DNA of 64,000 nucleotides, taken from Shimia sp040370365. Lineage in GTDB: Bacteria > Pseudomonadota > Alphaproteobacteria > Rhodobacterales > Rhodobacteraceae. The position numbers and the translations under genes were made by a program. Positions 43,230 through 52,270 of this stretch are shown one piece after another (within the stretch, counting starts at the first letter, position 1; the number at the start of each line of letters is the position of its first letter). Under the pieces are notes generated by a model. That model saw only the letters and a list, made by a program, of their open reading frames with translations. It searched no databases and was not told the DNA's origin. Where the stretch lies: positions 372,001 to 436,000 of the forward strand of contig NZ_BAABWQ010000004.1 in assembly GCF_040370365.1 (NCBI RefSeq), written 5' to 3'.

Positions 43230-44324
43230 CTAGGCGGACTTGGCGAAGCCACCGTTGTATTCGTCGCTCTTTCTGCGGATTTTGGAATGCTCCACAATCC
43301 GCTCCCGAGCGACGCCACGGAACTCTTCGATAGACGCATAGCCGTTGCGCTCCAAATAGTCGCTCAGATCATCCTTGAGATCTTGGATGAGCTTGACGCC
43401 AACGCCGCCACTGCCCTTCTCCTCCATTGCGGCTGTGCAGACCTGCAAATTGCCTGCTCCATGCACAATGAAGTTGAACGCTTCGCGGAAGCCTTTGATG
43501 CCGCCAATTCCAGAGATTTCTTTGTCCGGGAAAGCTTTTGAGATGTCGTGCACCCGCAACAGCGCCTGATGCAAGATCGCCAAACCACCCTGACCACCAG
43601 AGGTCACCAGACCGTCCACTTCCACCTCAAATTTCATCGTCTCAGGGTCCATCAGAGGCAGCGATGGGAAGGTGTTACACAGTGAAATACAGGACGCCCC
43701 AGCTTCATAGGCCGCCGCCGCCGCGTCCACCAACGTGGCGGTTGATGGCGTCAGCTTCACCCAGATCGGCACATCCACCACTTCGGTCACAGCACCCAGA
43801 ATAGAGCGGATGATATCTTCGTCGTTGGCCACATGTGCGCCCATATCTTTGCGGTCCATATGCGGGCACGACAGGTTCAGTTCCAGCGCGTCACACCCCA
43901 CACCCACAACCGAGGTCGCCAGCTTGCGCCAATTGTCCATCTCTTCTTCACTGCCTGCGCCTGCCATAATGGAGGCAATCACCATCCGGTCCGGATAGGT
44001 CTCTTTGATCTCTTTGAGATCTGGCAACCACTGTTCAAGCGGTTGGTCAGAGATCAGCTCCCAGTTCCAAGAGGAATGGGACACCGTATCGGGCCGCTTG
44101 TTGCGCGACACATAAGGCTTCTCTTCGCTGGTACGTTGATAGATCGTCTTGGGGCCAGCCACGTTTTCCACTGGGTGCAACCCAATGGTCTTGGTGACAA
44201 CACCGCCCCAACCAGAGTCAAAAGCCTTCAAAATCTTGCGTTTGCTCTCGGTTGGCGGCGCAGATGCCAGAACAAATGGATTGACGAAGTCCAGACCCGT
44301 AAAATGTGTAGCAAGTTTGTTCAC
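43230..44324 (-). CDS. Dihydropyrimidine dehydrogenase PreA-like protein without ferredoxin tail
   Basis: A 364-residue FMN TIM-barrel protein most like PreA, the subunit that reduces uracil and thymine. It opens with LDFVNPFVLASAPPTESK and has LELNLSCPHMDRKDMGAH, WVKLTPSTATLVDAAAAA and SGIGGIKGFREAFNFIVHGAGN. Typical PreA is about 410-430 residues, with two [4Fe-4S] motifs at the C terminus; here the protein ends with no CxxCxxC motif. No preT partner is adjacent. It may be a distinct dihydroorotate/dihydropyrimidine dehydrogenase-like enzyme using another electron partner. The downstream gene encodes a RidA-family protein. Confidence 0.85.
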   Translation of the reverse strand: MNKLATHFTGLDFVNPFVLASAPPTESKRKILKAFDSGWGGVVTKTIGLHPVENVAGPKTIYQRTSEEKPYVSRNKRPDTVSHSSWNWELISDQPLEQWLPDLKEIKETYPDRMVIASIMAGAGSEEEMDNWRKLATSVVGVGCDALELNLSCPHMDRKDMGAHVANDEDIIRSILGAVTEVVDVPIWVKLTPSTATLVDAAAAAYEAGASCISLCNTFPSLPLMDPETMKFEVEVDGLVTSGGQGGLAILHQALLRVHDISKAFPDKEISGIGGIKGFREAFNFIVHGAGNLQVCTAAMEEKGSGGVGVKLIQDLKDDLSDYLERNGYASIEEFRGVARERIVEHSKIRRKSDEYNGGFAKSA

Positions 44325-44652
44325 CGCAGGATTCCTATTTTTGACTTATTGGTAAAAAAACCATGTGCAGGACACACCTCAAAGTCAAACTGTTTCCGGC
44401 CTCAATGGTCACAAGGCGCAAACATCTTAGAAATTTGGGGCCGTTTGCTCAAAAAATAGAAGTTTGATCACAAACGCGATGGCCGTCCCCAACCGCCCCA
44501 GATGCCAGCTGCCGCGCCACATCTGCCCACCGAAACCCTCCGGTTGAGACCGACCCAAACGCTGTGGCAAAGAGCTGTAACCATCCGCTGCCAAACACCC
44601 CGACATGTGTCAAAAATCAGATCGGGCTGTTTTTCCCTGATCTCGTCTGGGG
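44325..44652. other. Intergenic region upstream of the PreA-like gene
   Basis: About 330 bases without a supported gene. A 69-residue minus-strand frame (44468-44677) overlaps the end of the GNAT gene but its second half is low-complexity tryptophan/glycine/arginine-rich and looks like translated non-coding sequence. TTGGT (44349-44353) and ACCA (44360-44363) flank an A-run just before the preA-like start and might be part of an operator. Confidence 0.4.
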
Positions 44653-45090
44653 TCAGAGCGACTTTTGCATGAACCATCGACTATGGTTGGTCGGCTCGTT
44701 TTCAGCGCCGTTTTTGAGAACCCCAAAGTCCGCGTACCCTAGCTGAAGGTAGAACTCTCTGGCCTCAGACGTGGACGTGTCGAGCCAAGCGCTATGACAG
44801 CCCAGCCGCCTGGCCTCATCTTCTGCTGCTGACATCAGCTGCGTGCCAAAACCGGATCTGCGGTGGGTCTCACCCACCCACAGAGTTTTTATCAGAAACC
44901 ACCCGTATGAAGTCGCGCCCGTGACACCCGCGATAAGACGGTCGTTTTTGTCAGTGACCTGCATCACAACCGATGAATTCACCGACTGTTCGTTCATTTC
45001 GGCAAGTGAACTCAACAAGGCATCTTCGATTTTTTCTGCAACATTGGAGTGTCGCGAGGCCGGGACCTTTGAGATTTCTAAGCGCGTCAT
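44653..45090 (-). CDS. GNAT family N-acetyltransferase
   Basis: A 145-residue acetyltransferase. The acetyl-CoA-binding region reads TLWVGETHRRSGFGTQLMSAAEDEA, followed by TSTSEAREFYLQLGYADFGVL, as in small GNAT proteins. Target unknown. Its start is ATG 45090. An uninterrupted run of 11 guanines (cytosines on the coding strand) lies 14-24 bases upstream, an arrangement that could alter expression by slippage. Confidence 0.88.
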   Translation of the reverse strand: MTRLEISKVPASRHSNVAEKIEDALLSSLAEMNEQSVNSSVVMQVTDKNDRLIAGVTGATSYGWFLIKTLWVGETHRRSGFGTQLMSAAEDEARRLGCHSAWLDTSTSEAREFYLQLGYADFGVLKNGAENEPTNHSRWFMQKSL

Positions 45091-45103
45091 ACCACAAGCC
45101 TTT

Positions 45104-45114
45104 GGGGGGGGGGG
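45104..45114. repeat. Homopolymeric G11 tract upstream of the GNAT gene
   Basis: Eleven consecutive G residues on the plus strand, reading as C11 in the leader of the minus-strand GNAT gene. It falls between a probable promoter and the start codon. Such runs are slippage-prone; no other run of this length was noticed in the window. Confidence 0.95.
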
Positions 45115-45196
45115 AATGTCACAGGGGCATTCCAGACCGTGAAACTGGTTTCGTCAAGGCGGGCAGCATCCGCGCAACTTACATTGCCGCCACAAC

Positions 45197-45221
45197 AAAA
45201 AAGGCGCCCCACCGGGACGCC
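45197..45221 (-). terminator. Intrinsic terminator of clpX
   Basis: On the minus strand GGCGTCCC (45221-45214) pairs with GGGGCGCC (45210-45203), one G-U pair included, around a three-base loop and is followed by TTTTTT (45202-45197). It lies 30 bases after the clpX stop. Confidence 0.85.
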
Positions 45222-45251
45222 CTTCAAATTCTCTCAGCTATTGCAAACAGA

Positions 45252-46517
<1,266 letters not shown>

Positions 46518-46651
46518 GTCGTACCTTTCAGGCCAAATACCGCTCCCGTTTCACAAGGAGCTCCCCACGTTCCAACCAGCTTAAGACAGCCGGAAAGTGG
46601 GCACAATGCGAAAGTGCCCGATAGCGCAACCGCGCCGCCGGGCACCTAAAA

Positions 46652-47284
46652 TTAGCTGTCTTCGTCATCACCTTTGGCGCGGTTTTCGACAATCTCGTCG
46701 ATCAAACCCCACTCTTTGGCGTCTTCTGCGGACATAAAGTTGTCCCGCTCAAGTCCCTGCTCGACCTCTTCATAGGTGCGACCAGTGTGCTTGACGTAGA
46801 TTTCATTGAGGCGCCGCTTCAGCTTCAACGTCTCTTCGGCGTGGATCATAATGTCGGTTGCCTGACCCTGATAGCCACCGGAAGGCTGGTGTACCATCAC
46901 GCGCGAGTTGGGCAGTGAGAAGCGCATGCCAGCTTCACCCGCGGTCAGCAGCAGCGAGCCCATGGAGGCCGCCTGACCAATCACCAGCGTGCTCACCTTT
47001 GGTTTGATGTACTGCATGGTGTCATAGATCGACAGACCAGAGGTCACCACGCCGCCGGGGCTGTTGATGTACATGCTGATCTCTTTGGAGGGGTTTTCCG
47101 CCTCAAGGTGCAAAAGCTGCGCCACGATCAGGCTGGACATGCCGTCATGCACCGGACCGTTGAGGAAAATAATGCGCTCTTTGAGCAGGCGCGAGAAAAT
47201 ATCATACGCGCGCTCGCCACGGCTGGTCTGTTCGACAACCATGGGCACAAGGGTGTTCATATACGTTTCATAAGGGTCGTTCAT
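46652..47284 (-). CDS. clpP: ATP-dependent Clp protease proteolytic subunit ClpP
   Basis: Serine protease subunit that forms the tetradecameric degradation chamber used by ClpX and ClpA. The 210-residue product has the complete triad: S107 in GQAASMGS, H132 in MVHQPSGG and D181. YINSPGGVVTSGLSIYDTM is the oxyanion region. ATG 47284 (MNDPYETYMNTLVPMVVEQT) is preferred over an in-frame ATG 12 codons upstream because it gives the family N terminus. The promoter lies in the preceding ~60-100 bases; a weak sigma-32-like pattern was considered but not accepted. Confidence 0.97.
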   Translation of the reverse strand: MNDPYETYMNTLVPMVVEQTSRGERAYDIFSRLLKERIIFLNGPVHDGMSSLIVAQLLHLEAENPSKEISMYINSPGGVVTSGLSIYDTMQYIKPKVSTLVIGQAASMGSLLLTAGEAGMRFSLPNSRVMVHQPSGGYQGQATDIMIHAEETLKLKRRLNEIYVKHTGRTYEEVEQGLERDNFMSAEDAKEWGLIDEIVENRAKGDDEDS

Positions 47285-47442
47285 ATCGCCTGCCTGTAGA
47301 TCGCGTTGCGGCCCGCCCATCGGACCCTACCAAGAGAGTCTTAGTATTGGGTTTGGGGAGCTGCAAGGCCACCTAATGATTTTTGGGTTAAGGGCAGGTA
47401 AAGAGCAGGGGCTTGGCAGGTCACTTCTGCGTGGCTCACCAA

Positions 47443-47516
47443 TGCCGATGCTTAGCATCGGCAGCGCCCGAACCGCCCCCACGGGGCGTGCGCTTCGCTT
47501 CCTGCCCCTCGGTTCG
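47443..47516. repeat. Structured palindromic intergenic element upstream of clpP
   Basis: TGCCGATGC (47443-47451) pairs perfectly with GCATCGGCA (47455-47463) around TTA, and directly after it CGAACCG (47469-47475) can pair with CGGTTCG (47510-47516) over a GC-rich interior. The compact multi-stem form resembles REP-like dispersed elements or an RNA structure. It separates clpP from the AT-richer HEPN gene. Confidence 0.45.
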
Positions 47517-47559
47517 TGCGCGGTATGCAACCCTAAACGCACCTTTTTCGAGAGAGTGC

Positions 47560-48135
47560 TTATTGTGGTGACTGTTCACGAGCCATTTCGATAGCCCTAC
47601 CAAACGCAGCGCTTAACTCTGAATGAACGGATTGAAAAGCACCACCAGCATACCTTGAAAAATCTTCCAGTATTTCAATTGGCTCGTTACTCAATTCTTT
47701 CTCAGTAGCAGTCGCACTCTCAACTCGCATAGCCCGAAAGAGACCACAGCCTAGGAAGATTTGGGCGTCGTTTTGTGTAACATCGCCGTGAAGTGTATGG
47801 GCAACGCGGTTCCTAACTTTGTTCAGATGCCTGATGCCTGGCATCAAATCGTCAATGACTGGAGATCCTGTGTTGACCAATTCTATCTTCTGCGAAAAGT
47901 TCAGCCGAACTCTGGCCAAGTTTTTCAACTGAGGGTTTTCTCTTTCCAAGAACTTGGTCAAGTAATGCTCGACAAAGAGATGGCCTCTTAGTATCCGACC
48001 AATAATCTCCGCGTTTTGCGCCCAAGCTTTGTCTATCGCCGCATGCTCTCGTTCGATCTTTTTATTTGCTTCTTGCCGCCCGCCTAAGAGATGGATCACA
48101 TTTCGTGCTACCAAGTTTGGGTCCGGAATATCCAA
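47560..48135 (-). CDS. HEPN-domain-like protein of unknown function
   Basis: A 191-residue protein, all-helical in appearance. The RNRVAH sequence (R108 to H113) fits the R-x4-6-H motif of HEPN ribonucleases, found in toxin, abortive-infection and CRISPR-associated proteins. The preceding helix (FVEHYLTKFLERENPQL) and FSQKIELVNTG also fit HEPN/DUF4145-like folds. The start appears to be TTG 48135 with GGAG nine bases upstream; no ATG is available before the upstream stop. Base composition is clearly more AT-rich than the flanking clpP and glycosylase genes, suggesting acquisition. No nucleotidyltransferase or other partner is adjacent. A non-catalytic HEPN role is possible. Confidence 0.65.
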   Translation of the reverse strand: MDIPDPNLVARNVIHLLGGRQEANKKIEREHAAIDKAWAQNAEIIGRILRGHLFVEHYLTKFLERENPQLKNLARVRLNFSQKIELVNTGSPVIDDLMPGIRHLNKVRNRVAHTLHGDVTQNDAQIFLGCGLFRAMRVESATATEKELSNEPIEILEDFSRYAGGAFQSVHSELSAAFGRAIEMAREQSPQ

Positions 48136-48306
48136 AATTTAATGCTCCTAACTATCACAAATCCAATAATTTCGCTGAGTATCGCATTAAACAAATGGAA
48201 AGATCAGCTCGTGCCGCTCAGCAAAACGGTCTGACGCGATCTCTAGCATTTATGCCAACAGCGGGTAACAATGGCAAAAGCCTTTAGAACCCTACAGGAC
48301 CACCCC

Positions 48307-48969
48307 ATGCGCACCTTCGACGACCTTTTCGCCATTTCTGCTGAGCGCAAAGGCGGCGCCGATGCCCTCAACGCTCAGCTGTCCAAGCCCAAATCCGCCG
48401 CCGACCTCGCCCAGATCCCCGAGGACCGCTGGCTGGCCCAATTCACCAAAGGTGTCTTTCAAGCAGGTTTCAACTGGCAGGTCATCGAAAACAAATGGGA
48501 CGGGTTCGAAGCCGCCTTCCACGGTTTTGATGTGGACCGCTGCGCCTTCCTGCATGACGAGGACATGGACCGCCTGATGTCAGACACCGCCATCGTGCGC
48601 AACGGCCCCAAAATCCGCACTGTCATCGAAAACGCCCATTTCTTGCAAAGCCTGCGCGATCAGGGCGGCGCGGGCCAAGTGCTCGGCGGTTGGGCCTCCA
48701 CCGACTACGTCAACCAATTGGACTTCATGAAAAAAGGCGGCTCTCGCATTGGTGGCAACACCGGCCAATATGCCCTGCGTTTCTTGGGCAAAGACAGCTT
48801 CATCCTGTCCCGCGATGTGGTCGCGCGTTTGATTGCCGAAGGTGTGATCGACAAACAACCCACCTCCAAAGGCGCGATGAAAAAGGTGCAAGAGACGTTT
48901 AACATCTGGATGGATCAATCCGGCCGCAGCCTCACAGAAATCAGCCGGGTTCTGGCGTTCAGCCTGTAA
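48307..48969 (+). CDS. tag: DNA-3-methyladenine glycosylase I
   Basis: Removes 3-methyladenine from alkylated DNA, the first step of base-excision repair. The 220-residue protein shows the helix-hairpin-helix glycosylase fold; conserved parts are WLAQFTKGVFQAGFNWQVIE, AFHGFDVDRCA, GGNTGQYALRFLGKDSFILS and the C-terminal SLTEISRVLAFS. The characteristic tryptophan/glutamate residues of Tag are broadly present, although the zinc snap of E. coli Tag is not. ATG 48307 follows CAGGA; an in-frame ATG at 48271 would add 12 residues without similarity. Confidence 0.85.
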   Translation: MRTFDDLFAISAERKGGADALNAQLSKPKSAADLAQIPEDRWLAQFTKGVFQAGFNWQVIENKWDGFEAAFHGFDVDRCAFLHDEDMDRLMSDTAIVRNGPKIRTVIENAHFLQSLRDQGGAGQVLGGWASTDYVNQLDFMKKGGSRIGGNTGQYALRFLGKDSFILSRDVVARLIAEGVIDKQPTSKGAMKKVQETFNIWMDQSGRSLTEISRVLAFSL

Positions 48970-49092
48970 GCAAATCCGCGCCTTATGCGCTGGTCCAAGC
49001 TTTCCTTGGACGTTTCCGCACTTTGGCGGTGCACCTCAAGCCATTTTGACGTAGCACTGCCTCAACCCGCACCAATTCTTTGAGGCCCACCT

Positions 49093-49866
49093 ATGACGTC
49101 CAAACAGAAAACCGCCATCGTCACTGGGGGTCTCTCCGGCATGGGCTGCGCAATTGCAAAACGGCTGGCAGATGACGGGGCCACGGTGATTGTCGGCGCC
49201 CGAAGCGGCGGTGACGACGCCAAAGTCCGCACAGCCCTTGGCGATCACTATGGCACAATCCACGCCGCCCCGCTCGACGTGTGCTCCAGCGACAGCGTCA
49301 ACGCCTTTGTGGCGCAGGTTGCGGACGACCATGGCGGCGTCGACATCCTGATCAATGCCGCCGGCGTGTATGACGAAGCTGCGATCATCGACCACCCCGA
49401 TCAAATCTGGCTGGATCAAATCGACACCAACCTGTCGGGCACCTTCCGCATGATCCGGGCTGTGATGCCCCATATGAGAGCGGCGGGATGGGGCAGGATT
49501 GTCAATCTCGCCTCGGTGGCCGCGCACAACGGCATGGCCAACAACGCCGCGTATTGCGCCTCAAAAGCCGGGCTTCTGGGACTTGGTCGCTGTGTCAGCC
49601 TTGAGGGTGCGGCCCATGGGGTGACCTGTGTGTCGATCAGCCCAACTTGGGTGGAGACCGAAATGCTCACCCAATTCATCGAAGCCGATATGGCCACCAC
49701 AGGACAATCCCGCGAGCAGGTCCGCGCAGACTACGCCAAATCAAATCCTCAGAACCAGCTGGTTCAACCAGAGGAAGTTGCCGAACTTGCCGCCTTTCTG
49801 GTGAGCGATGCGGCACGGGCGCTCACAATGGAAGACTATCAAGTCAACGCAGGCTCGCTTTGGTAG
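49093..49866 (+). CDS. SDR family oxidoreductase
   Basis: A 257-residue classical short-chain dehydrogenase/reductase. The NAD(P) motif TGGLSGMG (residues 11-18), INAAG, the catalytic serine in NLASVAAHNG, and YCASKAG with the Y-x3-K pair are all present; the C-terminal NAGSLW is a normal end. Resembles 3-hydroxybutyrate dehydrogenase and related enzymes in length and layout, but the substrate is not certain. Monocistronic, convergent with the cytochrome gene. Confidence 0.9.
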   Translation: MTSKQKTAIVTGGLSGMGCAIAKRLADDGATVIVGARSGGDDAKVRTALGDHYGTIHAAPLDVCSSDSVNAFVAQVADDHGGVDILINAAGVYDEAAIIDHPDQIWLDQIDTNLSGTFRMIRAVMPHMRAAGWGRIVNLASVAAHNGMANNAAYCASKAGLLGLGRCVSLEGAAHGVTCVSISPTWVETEMLTQFIEADMATTGQSREQVRADYAKSNPQNQLVQPEEVAELAAFLVSDAARALTMEDYQVNAGSLW

Positions 49867-49912
49867 CCCCGCAACTCGACCTGTCACACCGCCAAAACAC
49901 CATTGCAAAGTC

Positions 49913-50308
49913 TCACTGCTGCACGCTTTTCAGATAGGCCACAAGATCGGCGATGGGCTGAGAGGTCATGATGGGCTGTCCCGTTGGGGCTTTCATCGCA
50001 ACATCAAGGCCCTGAAAAAATTGTCCATAGACCGGCATTGGGCTGCCATGACTCACCAATGGGTCGCGCCCGTCGATGCGCCCAATGACCCGCACCACAG
50101 GAAACACCCCGTCGTTGTTCTGGCTCAATGTGGTCAGATTGTCGGGCTTGATCGTCAAGACGCCTGCCATCGGTCCCATGCCGTCCAAATTGAACCCATG
50201 GCACGTCACACAGTACTCAAGGTAGAGCAATTCGCCCTCCGTGATGTCTTCCGCAAGACTTCCACTGGCCGCCATGGCAATGGCCAAGCTGCACAAAAAT
50301 CTCTTCAT
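49913..50308 (-). CDS. Exported monoheme cytochrome c
   Basis: A 131-residue precursor with a signal peptide (MKRFLCSLAIAMAASGSLAE) and one heme-binding motif CVTCH at about residue 33, so a small periplasmic c-type cytochrome. Methionines in the C-terminal half (for example GSPMPVYGQFF) are candidates for the sixth heme ligand. It ends IADLVAYLKSVQQ, typical for this class. Electron partners are unknown. An FNR-like sequence lies 63 bases upstream. Confidence 0.92.
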   Translation of the reverse strand: MKRFLCSLAIAMAASGSLAEDITEGELLYLEYCVTCHGFNLDGMGPMAGVLTIKPDNLTTLSQNNDGVFPVVRVIGRIDGRDPLVSHGSPMPVYGQFFQGLDVAMKAPTGQPIMTSQPIADLVAYLKSVQQ

Positions 50309-50370
50309 GGCATTGTCCTCCTTAAGCGATAAACTCAGCTTCAGGATGCCATGCCCGTAAGCGCCGCACC

Positions 50371-50384
50371 TTGATCCGGATCAT
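50371..50384. promoter_or_regulatory. FNR-like box upstream of the cytochrome c gene
   Basis: TTGATCCGGATCAT matches TTGAT-N4-ATCAA at nine of ten positions and contains the perfect palindrome TGATCCGGATCA. It lies between the divergent cytochrome c and GNAT genes. Regulation by FnrL is inferred. Confidence 0.45.
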
Positions 50385-50447
50385 AGCGCGTGACACACCT
50401 TATCCGCGCCGGTAAAAATCATCCGCACCTGCAAAAGAGACCCTGCC

Positions 50448-50987
50448 ATGATCCACACCGAAGACCAGACACCGGACGCGGCACAGATCACCACGCTCTT
50501 TGCAGACACTTTCGCCGCATCTGAAGGCGAAACGGAGGGCGCGCTCATCGGCACCTTGGTCAAAAACCTGCTGCGCGACCGTCACTCTGACGGCACGCGG
50601 GTCTTCACCGCCACGGACAACACTGTGTTGGTCGGCGCCGTGCTCTTCTCCCCGATGCCCTACACTGACGATCCGCGCAAAGTTGTGCTGCTCTCCCCGA
50701 TGGCCGTCACCACCGCGCGCCATTGCCAAGGCATTGGCCAGGCGCTGATCAAGCATGCGCTGGTCTCCCTTCGGACAAAAGGTGTGGATGTCGCCCTCAC
50801 CTATGGCGACCCAGCGTTTTACGGCAAAGTTGGTTTTCAGCCGATCACCGAAGACATCGCCCCTGCCCCACACCCGCTCAGCTTTCCACATGGCTGGATG
50901 GGCCAGTCTTTGACCGACGCGCCACTCACGCGGATGACGGGTACCCCCACCTGTGTGACCGCCCTCAACGATCCGCAGGTCTGGTAA
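50448..50987 (+). CDS. GNAT family N-acetyltransferase, YhbS-like
   Basis: A 179-residue acetyltransferase of the YhbS branch. SPMAVTTARHCQGIGQALIKH is the acetyl-CoA-binding part; LTYGDPAFYGKVGFQP is the typical YhbS segment. Homologues act on diverse small molecules or proteins; the target is unknown. It shares layout with the gene at 7283-7822 (GDAPYYARFGF there). Divergent from the cytochrome c gene. Confidence 0.9.
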   Translation: MIHTEDQTPDAAQITTLFADTFAASEGETEGALIGTLVKNLLRDRHSDGTRVFTATDNTVLVGAVLFSPMPYTDDPRKVVLLSPMAVTTARHCQGIGQALIKHALVSLRTKGVDVALTYGDPAFYGKVGFQPITEDIAPAPHPLSFPHGWMGQSLTDAPLTRMTGTPTCVTALNDPQVW

Positions 50988-51148
50988 AGGTGGCCCTTGT
51001 AATTTCCGCCGCCGCGCTATACATAGCGCTCGCACACGTTTTTCTTTTTCGACCACTGTCTCCCTTCCAACGGCGCTCAGTCTCTCGATACAGACCGACC
51101 TCGCCGCGCTGCCGCATCCCGCGGGCAGATTTTTAAGGAGACTACGGA

Positions 51149-51355
51149 ATGGCTACTGGCACCGTAAAATGGTTCAACACAACTAAAGGTTTCGGCTTCA
51201 TCGCACCAGACGGCGGCAGCAAGGATGTGTTTGTACACATTTCTTCTCTGGAACGCTCTGGCCTGACTGGTCTGGCTGACAACCAAAAAGTGACCTTCGA
51301 CATCGAAGCAGGTCGCGACGGTCGTGAATCCGCGATCAACCTCGCATTGGCATAA
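51149..51355 (+). CDS. cspA: Cold shock protein (CspA family)
   Basis: A 68-residue single cold-shock domain that binds RNA and single-stranded DNA and melts RNA secondary structure. RNP1 (KGFGFI) and RNP2 (VFVHIS) motifs are both present. The 160-base region upstream may include a long leader, as in other csp genes. AAGGAG lies just before the start, and a strong intrinsic terminator follows, so it is a single-gene unit. Confidence 0.97.
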   Translation: MATGTVKWFNTTKGFGFIAPDGGSKDVFVHISSLERSGLTGLADNQKVTFDIEAGRDGRESAINLALA

Positions 51356-51376
51356 GCCTTAGCGATCCAGACATTT

Positions 51377-51410
51377 AAAGCGCGGCTCCTGTTGGGGCCG
51401 CGCTTTTTTT
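51377..51410 (+). terminator. Intrinsic terminator of cspA
   Basis: AAAGCGCGGCTCC (51377-51389) pairs with GGGGCCGCGCTTT (starting 51394) around TGTT, one G-U pair included, and runs into a seven-base T tract ending at 51410. Confidence 0.92.
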
Positions 51411-51568
51411 GTTGTGCGGCACCATGGCCCATCGCCGGTCCATCGCCGCACCATCAGCGTCCCTTGTGTTTACGGACGGCGCAAACGCAAGAGCAGCACC
51501 TCCGCGAAACAGCCACGCTACCGACGCAATACCGACGTGAATTTTAAGAGATTTCTGGCGCTAACCAC

Positions 51569-52270
51569 TTACGCAACGGCGTCAGCTTGGCCGTCGACCA
51601 AAACCCCGTTTTCCAACCGAACCACGCGATCCATACGCGCAGCCAATGCCATATTATGTGTGGCCACCAAAGCCGCCAATCCGGTCTCCCGTACCAGCCT
51701 CATCAAAGCGTCAAACACCTGATCGCTGGTCGCCGGATCAAGGTTTCCTGTCGGCTCATCAGCGAGCAAAATCCGTGGCTTATTCGCCAAGGCCCGACAA
51801 AACGCCACCCGCTGCTGTTCGCCCCCAGACAGCTCTGCCGGCCGATGATGGGCGCGATGGGCCACGCCAACGGTGTCCAGCAGCTCCTGCGCCCGTTCGG
51901 CCGCAGCCTTTTTGCTGACCCCATTGGCCATCTGCGGCAAGGAAATGTTCTCCAAAGCGCTGAATTCAGGCAACAAATGATGGAACTGATAGACAAATCC
52001 AATGTCCTCTCGCCGCGCCTTGGTGCGCCGCCGGTCTGAGGTTCCGCCCAGCTCTTTCCCGCCGATCTCGACCACACCCACATCTGCTTCATCAAGCAAG
52101 CCCGCGATGTGCAACAACGTCGATTTCCCCGCACCAGATGGGGCCACAAGCGCCACCATCTCTCCGGCTTTCAGGTCCAGATCGACCCCGCGCAACACGT
52201 GGATCTCACCGGCTAAGCCCTTGTTGTAAAACTTTTCTACGCCGCCCAGCTTTAGCACAACGTCACTCAT
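51569..52270 (-). CDS. lolD: Lipoprotein-releasing ABC transporter ATP-binding protein LolD
   Basis: ATPase that powers release of outer-membrane lipoproteins from the inner membrane to LolA. The 233-residue protein has Walker A (APSGAGKST, about residue 43), signature LSGGEQQR and Walker B ILLADEPT, and the EFSALENISLP segment typical of the LolD/MacB group. Its start overlaps the end of lolC by eight bases, so the two are one unit. The product is clearly of the lipoprotein-release type because of this neighbour. Confidence 0.95.
   Translation of the reverse strand: MSDVVLKLGGVEKFYNKGLAGEIHVLRGVDLDLKAGEMVALVAPSGAGKSTLLHIAGLLDEADVGVVEIGGKELGGTSDRRRTKARREDIGFVYQFHHLLPEFSALENISLPQMANGVSKKAAAERAQELLDTVGVAHRAHHRPAELSGGEQQRVAFCRALANKPRILLADEPTGNLDPATSDQVFDALMRLVRETGLAALVATHNMALAARMDRVVRLENGVLVDGQADAVA

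Noticed and set aside
44349..44363. GntR-type operator TTGGT-N6-ACCA before the PreA-like gene
   Set aside because: The spacing and the A-run make the symmetry weak, and no GntR gene is nearby.
44468..44677. 69-residue minus-strand frame after the GNAT gene
   Set aside because: Overlaps the GNAT 3' end and turns into tryptophan/glycine/arginine-rich low-complexity sequence; no convincing ribosome-binding site.
47344..47367. Heat-shock sigma-32-like promoter for clpP (CTTGCA and CCCAATA on the minus strand)
   Set aside because: Both hexamers deviate from consensus and the spacer is shorter than usual, so chance is likely.
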